Below are positions 4,384 to 7,478 of a stretch of DNA of 7,478 nucleotides, one piece after another. This DNA comes from Candidatus Desantisbacteria bacterium CG1_02_49_89 (GTDB taxonomy: Bacteria > Desantisbacteria > UBA1551). Within the stretch, counting starts at the first letter, position 1. Every line of letters starts with the position of its first letter. Under the pieces are notes generated by a model that was given only the letters and a program-made list of their open reading frames with translations, had not been told where the DNA came from and searched no databases. The stretch is from the NCBI GenBank assembly GCA_001871075.1, contig MNUP01000107.1:1-7478 (forward strand), in the 5' to 3' direction. The translations under genes were made by a program, and so were the position numbers.

Positions 4384-6201
4384 TTATCCGCTTTCGCTTT
4401 GGAACCTGTATCTAAACCGCCCTGCCGGAGCAACGTCCCCCGAAACATAGAAATCCATTATGTCACCGGGCTTTTGTATGTTATCCGCCCACTTGAAATC
4501 AAAAATTAAAGGGTCTGTGGCCAACCCTAATATTTTCCTCGGAACGGCAAGATGCATCTTGTTCCCCTGAAATTTGAAATTGACGGTTCCTGCCTTTTTC
4601 CAGTTCCAGCCCTTTTCGGATTTTTCCAGGACTGCGTTATTACCGTCCAGAGGCAACCTATTAATTATAAAATCATAACCTTCCCACCCCTTGCCCTGAA
4701 CCTGTCGAAGACCTCGCCCTGAAGTTTGGGCGGGTCGAAGATCTCGCCCATCATTCTGGGTGGAAGCCTGCGAATGGTTTTTCAACTTTGAGCTTTCAGC
4801 TTTCAGCTTTGAGCTTATCAGCAGCCACATCCAGTTATTGCCCGGAGGTGAAATATCGTTTTTGGTTTCAGCGTAAAAATAAATGTTTTCTTTGTCAAAG
4901 GAAACTTTAGCGCGAAGTATGTTATTCCTCAGCGTGTCGTTCTTATACCGCAGGTTCCCGTACCCGGAATGGTCCCTGCGGACATTTCCCATATCGTGGT
5001 TTAAAAACTCCGGCTGGACCGCGTCCCACTGGTCGAAGACCCCCTTGATATCAATTGTCTTCGGCTTCTCAGGAACAGGCAGATCTTGGACGCCCTTGAA
5101 TTTCCGCACGCCCGAAACCATCTGGTAATAATAATTATCCGCGTGCCCGCCCTTCATCGGTTCTGTGTCCCTGCTGTATTCCTGGGAGAACTGGTCCATG
5201 AACTGCACGGGCCTGTCAGGTATTACTTCCTCCTTCCCCCTGCCTGCCGTCCACTCGTTCCACCCGGTCACAAACAGGAATTCGGGGTCAAGCTCTAAAG
5301 CGCGGCTCCACTGTTCCTCAGCGTTCATCCCGTAATTTATTATTTCCGGGTAAGGAGGCAATAAGGGCGCGTGCTCTTTACCGTGGTGGAACGACCTACC
5401 CCTGCAATCGCCCCTGCTCATGGACGAGGCGTTTGTAGGCACTTTTATTGTAAGGTTCTGCGCAACTGAAACAACCACCTGCTCCGCAACCTTCTCGTTA
5501 TCCTCGTAGGAATAGGGCTGCGGGTACGCGGCTTCCCAGTGCCAGGCATTGTGCGTATTCTGCATAACAAATGGCCAGTATGCTTTTCTTAGAGTGAAGA
5601 AATCCCTGAGTTCCTGTGTTACTTCTTCAGGCGGGGCAAGCAGGAGCGGCTTGCCTTTCCATTGGAACCACAGGTCTTTGTATAACCCCGGCTTGTAAAG
5701 GTTGTTGTATATTTCAAGCGCTGTTTCCCCCGCCTTTGTGTTTGTCATGAAAGCGATCTGCGGCGTGCATTCGCCTGCCTTTCGAACATCCTCAAAAACT
5801 TCGCACAGCTTCATATAAGCTTCCGGATAAGTAACGGCGTTCGTGGTGTCGAAGATCAGGGTGTCTATACCCGCGTCAGCCAGAAGATGACAGTGCTTCC
5901 TGAGCACCCAGGGGTCATCAACCAGGTAATAGCCAAAAAGCGGTTCTCCCCAGTGATGGGATGACCAGGGGGGTCCCCAGATGGATTCATCCCCGAGGGG
6001 ATTTTCCCTGTGCTCAAGCAGGATCTTTGTTACGTCATACGGGCCGTTCGCGCCTGCTTCTTTCAAATGCGTGAGAAAATAAAATATGCCCGTGAATTTT
6101 TCCTTCCTGAGAACGCGGGCTTCGTTCTGCACAGGCACTGCGCGGCCAAGCCCGTCAACAGCCGGCCAGGCAACTCCGGGAACCGCTGAAAACTGCTTCA
6201 T
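4384..6201 (-). CDS. GH99/GH71-like TIM-barrel protein with C-terminal CBM9 domain
   Basis: The protein has 605 residues from the ATG at 6201. That start has GGAGG five bases upstream, whereas the ATG at 6213 overlaps that site. Residues about 35-370 look like a GH99/WbsX-type barrel: FTGIFYFLTH (36-45), YDVTKILLEH (55-64), GIDTLIFDTT (111-120) and VTGWNEWTAG (311-320), whose GWNEW carries a candidate acidic residue, E316. Residues about 382-600 are a CBM9 domain (IDIKGVFDQWDAVQPEF, WEGYDFIINR, MHLAVPRKILG). The CBM9 is split between WMWLLI (about 457-462) and GKGWEGYDF (503-511) by some 40 residues encoded by two repeat elements. No signal peptide is visible, although related proteins and a CBM9 would suggest export. 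Probable role is glycan binding or hydrolysis; activity is unproven. Confidence 0.8.
   Translation of the reverse strand: MKQFSAVPGVAWPAVDGLGRAVPVQNEARVLRKEKFTGIFYFLTHLKEAGANGPYDVTKILLEHRENPLGDESIWGPPWSSHHWGEPLFGYYLVDDPWVLRKHCHLLADAGIDTLIFDTTNAVTYPEAYMKLCEVFEDVRKAGECTPQIAFMTNTKAGETALEIYNNLYKPGLYKDLWFQWKGKPLLLAPPEEVTQELRDFFTLRKAYWPFVMQNTHNAWHWEAAYPQPYSYEDNEKVAEQVVVSVAQNLTIKVPTNASSMSRGDCRGRSFHHGKEHAPLLPPYPEIINYGMNAEEQWSRALELDPEFLFVTGWNEWTAGRGKEEVIPDRPVQFMDQFSQEYSRDTEPMKGGHADNYYYQMVSGVRKFKGVQDLPVPEKPKTIDIKGVFDQWDAVQPEFLNHDMGNVRRDHSGYGNLRYKNDTLRNNILRAKVSFDKENIYFYAETKNDISPPGNNWMWLLISSKLKAESSKLKNHSQASTQNDGRDLRPAQTSGRGLRQVQGKGWEGYDFIINRLPLDGNNAVLEKSEKGWNWKKAGTVNFKFQGNKMHLAVPRKILGLATDPLIFDFKWADNIQKPGDIMDFYVSGDVAPAGRFRYRFQSESG
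4691..4770. repeat. 30-base tandem hairpin repeat inserted in frame in a CBM9 domain
   Basis: Two 30-base units start at 4704 and 4734, both opening GTCGAAGAYCTCGCCC and ending in a GGG-rich arm that pairs with CGCCC. Thirty bases equal ten codons, so the protein shows a ten-residue repeat (GRDLRPAQTS then GRGLRQVQGK). The left flank CCCTGAACCTGTCGAAG resembles the dispersed CCTGAGCCTGTCGAAG repeat seen in many environmental bacterial genomes. Confidence 0.8.
4783..4817. repeat. Five-unit heptamer array of CAGCTTT type inside a coding region
   Basis: Five contiguous 7-base units occupy 35 bases and encode SSKLKAESSKLK-like residues of the large protein. The same word occurs at 7275-7302 in opposite orientation, again inside a gene. 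It lies 12 bases from the 30-base tandem hairpin repeat. Confidence 0.85.
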
Positions 6202-6206
6202 ACAAA

Positions 6207-6211
6207 CCTCC
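6207..6211 (-). promoter_or_regulatory. Ribosome binding site GGAGG for the GH99-like gene
   Basis: GGAGG with a five-base TTTGT spacer precedes the ATG at 6201. It overlaps the alternative ATG at 6213, which therefore is unlikely to be used. A heptamer array begins eight bases upstream of it. Confidence 0.65.
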
Positions 6212-6218
6212 ATGAAAT

Positions 6219-6246
6219 CGCATATGGCTTATGGCGTATAGCATAC
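6219..6246. repeat. Four-unit heptamer array of GGCTTAT type
   Basis: Four contiguous units (CGCATAT, GGCTTAT and two relatives) keep a period of 7. They lie in the presumed 5' untranslated leader of the GH99-like gene, eight bases upstream of its ribosome binding site. Confidence 0.75.
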
Positions 6247-6264
6247 GCAATCAATACTTCTCTT

Positions 6265-6330
6265 CCTTGAACCTCGGAACCACGGTCGCCCCTGCGGCGA
6301 CCCGCCGAAGGGGCGGGAACTTCGGAACTG
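6265..6330. repeat. GGAAC-type array split by a double hairpin
   Basis: CTTGAACCTCGGAAC (6267-6281, approximately) and GGAACTTCGGAACT (6316-6329) flank a GC-rich core. In the core GGTCGCC (6284-6290) pairs with GGCGACC (6296-6302), and CCCGCC (6301-6306) pairs with GGCGGG (6312-6317), the stems sharing two bases. The register on rejoining is less clean than at 4251 or 4335. Confidence 0.6.
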
Positions 6331-6339
6331 TTTTTTTGC

Positions 6340-6370
6340 TGACTGCTGGACACTGACTATTGGCCACTGA
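6340..6370. repeat. Four-unit heptamer array of TGACTGC/TGGACAC type
   Basis: Four units of period 7 alternate between TGACNNN and TGGNCAC forms and are followed by a diverged fifth, so the effective dimer is 14 bases, as in the array at 2933-2967. It is non-coding. Confidence 0.75.
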
Positions 6371-6472
6371 ATTAAACAGAACCGCCCCTGCCTATAAAGA
6401 ACCTTTTGCTTTTAAGAACGTTTCTTCCTTTGAACCTTTTAATTAAATGAACCCGTCCCTGCCTACAAGGCA

Positions 6473-6508
6473 GACCCCCGTATAGGTCTGCGAACAGACC
6501 TGGGGGTC
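6473..6508. repeat. 36-base bulged hairpin
   Basis: Outer stem GACCCCC with GGGGGTC, a four-base GTAT bulge on the left arm, inner stem AGGTCTG with CAGACCT, and a CGAA loop. Just left of it CCCTGCCTACAAGGCAG forms another small stem, and a partial copy of its start (CCCTGCCTATAA) lies at about 6386. A T-run begins about eight bases to the right on the plus strand, but no plus-strand gene is present to terminate. Confidence 0.7.
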
Positions 6509-6596
6509 CAAGTTCTTTTTTTTATCCCCAGAAGCACAGAGTAAATTATCCAGAATTCGCCTTGTTTTTCAATATCTTTATAAATAGTGCCTGTCC

Positions 6597-7046
6597 CTAT
6601 TTGCTCGGTTCCAGCAATTCAAATCCTGTCCCGGCATCTTTTTTCCGCAATGCTTTTGTTTCAAGTATTTCAAATATTATTACTTCTCCTATATGCCAAA
6701 CCTTTACTCCGCGCCGGATGCACCCGGTGCACGTTTTATCTTTTCTGCCGCAGGCAGCGTGCAGGTGGAGGATCGGTTTGCCGCTTTCGTCCGGAAAAAT
6801 TGTACCGGTGCCCGTAATTTCATAAACATCGTCCAATATAAGCTCCATGGGCTCGATCACGGCGCTCCTTCCCGTTCTTGGGCCCACGACCAGCCTGCTG
6901 TCCTTATCTGCTCCTCCGAGAATCATAACCCCCGCGGCCCTGATATTTTCTTTTATTGCCAGCTCTTCAATACACTTGTGTATAATTTCGCCGTCTTCCA
7001 GCCTTACAATAAATATTCTTCCTGTCTTTCCCTGCGAATACTTCAC
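6597..7046 (-). CDS. PPC/DUF296 domain protein with cysteine cluster
   Basis: The protein has 149 residues from a GTG at 7046, preceded by AGGAG with a nine-base spacer; no ATG competes. MKYSQGKTGRIFIVRLEDGEII opens a PPC (DUF296) domain of about 130 residues, followed by AAGVMILGGADK (37-48), PMELILDDVYEITG (66-79) and the characteristic PILHLHAACG (91-100) with H94 and H96. PPC proteins are small trimeric proteins; plant members carry AT-hooks, but here there is no AT-hook and the bacterial function is unknown. C99, C106 and C109, with H118 nearby, could bind metal with the HxH pair; this is inference. The stop codon lies inside the repeat word AAATAGGGACAGGCAC. The leader is strongly structured. 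Confidence 0.85.
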   Translation of the reverse strand: MKYSQGKTGRIFIVRLEDGEIIHKCIEELAIKENIRAAGVMILGGADKDSRLVVGPRTGRSAVIEPMELILDDVYEITGTGTIFPDESGKPILHLHAACGRKDKTCTGCIRRGVKVWHIGEVIIFEILETKALRKKDAGTGFELLEPSK

Positions 7047-7062
7047 TTTAACTCGCTCCTTT

Positions 7063-7177
7063 CGTAAACCCCCGCGTTTACGTTAGCCCCCGCGTCTAGC
7101 CCCGACCGCAGAGTCATTAGCTTTGTTCTGACTCGCAGGTCCCTGTGTTAAGCCCCGGTTTATCGGGGCTACAGGGA
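7063..7177 (-). promoter_or_regulatory. Structured leader of the PPC gene, three consecutive hairpins
   Basis: Three stems fill the region upstream of the PPC gene. From distal to proximal they are: a bulged hairpin at 7140-7177; a stem of four plus five pairs around a symmetric three-by-three internal loop at 7104-7141 (GACC with GGTC, GAGTC with GACTC, 14-base loop); and a perfect CGTAAAC/GTTTACG stem at 7063-7082, one base from the AAAGGAG ribosome binding site. It may be a structured RNA leader or merely stacked REP-like DNA elements; no known riboswitch was recognised. Confidence 0.4.
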
Positions 7178-7192
7178 TCGGGGCTGTAGGGA
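7140..7192. repeat. Bulged hairpin with AGCCCCG/CGGGGCT stem and partial duplication
   Basis: TCCCTGT (7140-7146) pairs with ACAGGGA (7171-7177). A GTTA bulge on the left arm leads to AGCCCCG (7151-7157) pairing with CGGGGCT (7164-7170) across a six-base loop. The right arm is then repeated as CGGGGCTGTAGGGAC (7179-7193), so alternative pairings are possible. The left arms at 7085 and 7097 also carry AGCCCC. Confidence 0.7.
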
Positions 7193-7197
7193 CAGCT

Positions 7198-7223
7198 AAA
7201 AATTGGGTATTATCCCAATTTTT
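7198..7223 (-). terminator. Possible intrinsic terminator, perfect 10-bp stem with terminal T-run
   Basis: AAAAATTGGG (7198-7207) pairs perfectly with CCCAATTTTT (7214-7223) around a six-base loop. On the minus strand it starts 15 bases after the small exported protein's TGA and ends in TTTTT. The stem has only three GC pairs, so strength is doubtful. The palindrome also resembles dispersed elements of the AATTGGGGAC/GTCCCCAATT kind. Confidence 0.4.
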
Positions 7224-7225
7224 AT

Positions 7226-7242
7226 GATATGTCACATGTCAA
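7226..7242. repeat. Short heptamer array of CACATGT type at a stop codon
   Basis: About two and a half units of period 7 (GATATGT, CACATGT, then CA) overlap the TGA stop of the small exported protein. The array is short, so chance cannot be excluded, but it fits the heptamer pattern elsewhere. Confidence 0.4.
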
Positions 7243-7448
7243 GACCAGGCACCTTTTTTATCCACTGAGGACGACAGGCTGGAAGCTGAAAGCTGCTTTG
7301 AACCAGGCACGTTGACCGGCAGGGCCAGGATAATATCGTCTATCGCTGCAGGGCAGTATATTTCCCGGATCTCTTCAAGTGTCTGGGCGCGCGCCGCGCA
7401 GGCGCCCAGTATCGCCAACGCAAAAACCAGCATAATTTTCTTGCGCAT
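7239..7448 (-). CDS. Small exported orphan protein with repeat-encoded tail
   Basis: The frame encodes 69 residues. The ATG at 7448 follows AGGA by eight bases. Residues 1-22 form a signal peptide (MRKKIMLVFALAILGACAARA). LGAC at 14-17 could be a lipobox, giving a lipoprotein from C17, or type I cleavage may fall at ARA|QT. QTLEEIREIYCPAAIDDIILALPV (22-45) looks like ordinary unique sequence that I do not recognise. From about residue 46 the protein is encoded by repeats: two ACCAGGCAC direct repeats enclosing an AAGCTGA heptamer array, giving a serine-rich tail. The native gene may have been longer and truncated by the repeat, or this may be a genuine short protein whose tail is replaced. 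Confidence 0.5.
   Translation of the reverse strand: MRKKIMLVFALAILGACAARAQTLEEIREIYCPAAIDDIILALPVNVPGSKQLSASSLSSSVDKKGAWS
7244..7310. repeat. Nine-base direct repeats enclosing a heptamer array
   Basis: ACCAGGCAC occurs at 7244-7252 and 7302-7310. Between them, at 7275-7295, are three heptamers of AAGCTGA type (the family of 4783-4817, opposite orientation), followed by CTTTGAA. The 58-base period is not a multiple of three, so insertion would change the downstream frame of the exported protein. Confidence 0.6.
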
Positions 7449-7478
7449 ATTTCGTTTCCTTATAAAATCTCCCCTGGC

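Larger units (their letters stand above)
6214..6596. other. 383-base gene-free spacer filled with repeats
   Basis: No coding frame with a ribosome binding site or family signature is present. The spacer holds, left to right, a heptamer array (6219-6246), a double hairpin inside a GGAAC-type array (6265-6330), a second heptamer array (6340-6370), a GAACCTTTT-rich stretch (about 6386-6455) and a long bulged hairpin (6473-6508). Just before the PPC stop is a GTGCCTGTCCC word (6586-6596). No convincing promoter for the GH99-like gene could be recognised. Confidence 0.7.

Noticed and set aside
6473-6520. Plus-strand intrinsic terminator
   Set aside because: The hairpin is strong, but the T-run starts several bases after the stem and no plus-strand gene with support precedes it.
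7205-7243. Minus-strand promoter using TTGACA near 7237-7242
   Set aside because: The nearest GATAAT-like box is about 22 bases away, too far for a standard promoter, and TTGACATGTGACA is itself part of a period-7 repeat.

Overview
All recognisable genes in this window lie on the minus strand, so transcription runs from high to low coordinates. In that order they are: a small exported orphan protein, a PPC/DUF296-domain protein, a large GH99-like TIM-barrel protein with a C-terminal CBM9 domain, an exported SGNH/GDSL hydrolase, an iron-sulfur-type flavoprotein, an exported CBM9-like protein, and two adjacent metal-dependent amidohydrolases, the second cut off by the left edge. Start sites have clear AGGAG-type ribosome binding sites, and GTG starts are used. 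Signal peptides, two CBM9 domains, an esterase-like SGNH protein and paired amidohydrolase-2 proteins suggest an uncultured Gram-negative glycan-degrading bacterium. The set is reminiscent of PVC-superphylum or neighbouring candidate phyla such as Omnitrophota, Lentisphaerota or Hydrogenedentota. That placement is inference from gene content and repeat style; there is no marker gene here.

Layout: 1-1311 amidohydrolase pair (one base between stop and start); 1429-2112 CBM9 protein; 2298-2825 flavoprotein; 3017-4207 SGNH hydrolase; 4384-6201 GH99-like/CBM9 protein; 6597-7046 PPC protein with a structured leader to about 7195; 7239-7448 small exported protein. Apart from the amidohydrolase pair, neighbouring genes are separated by 117 to 395 bases, long for co-directional genes. 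These spacers are filled with repeats and contain no extra genes that I can support.

The most unusual content is this repeat landscape. There are at least nine short imperfect tandem arrays with a unit of exactly 7 bases, plus others of 8, 9 and 10, and the unit sequences are mostly unrelated to one another. Four reside side by side at 2853-2995. Heptamer arrays also lie inside three coding regions: a signal peptide, the CBM9 domain of the large protein, and the tail of the small exported protein. A second class of element, GC-rich hairpins of about 35-52 bases, sits inside several arrays. In the two clearest cases (4251-4287 and 4335-4374) removing the hairpin rejoins intact array units. Several hairpins share a shape (outer stem, one-sided 3-4 base bulge, inner stem, small loop) without sharing stem sequence. 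I read this as a two-component repeat system, REP-like hairpins using short-unit arrays as landing sites. It resembles in parts the heptanucleotide STRR repeats of cyanobacteria and REP/RAYT elements, but no transposase is visible here.

Functionally the genes look like an accessory glycan-use cluster: a putative glycoside hydrolase with CBM9, an exported CBM9 protein and an exported SGNH hydrolase (possibly a deacylase), with intracellular flavoprotein and amidohydrolases that may act on released products. No substrate can be named from the sequence.
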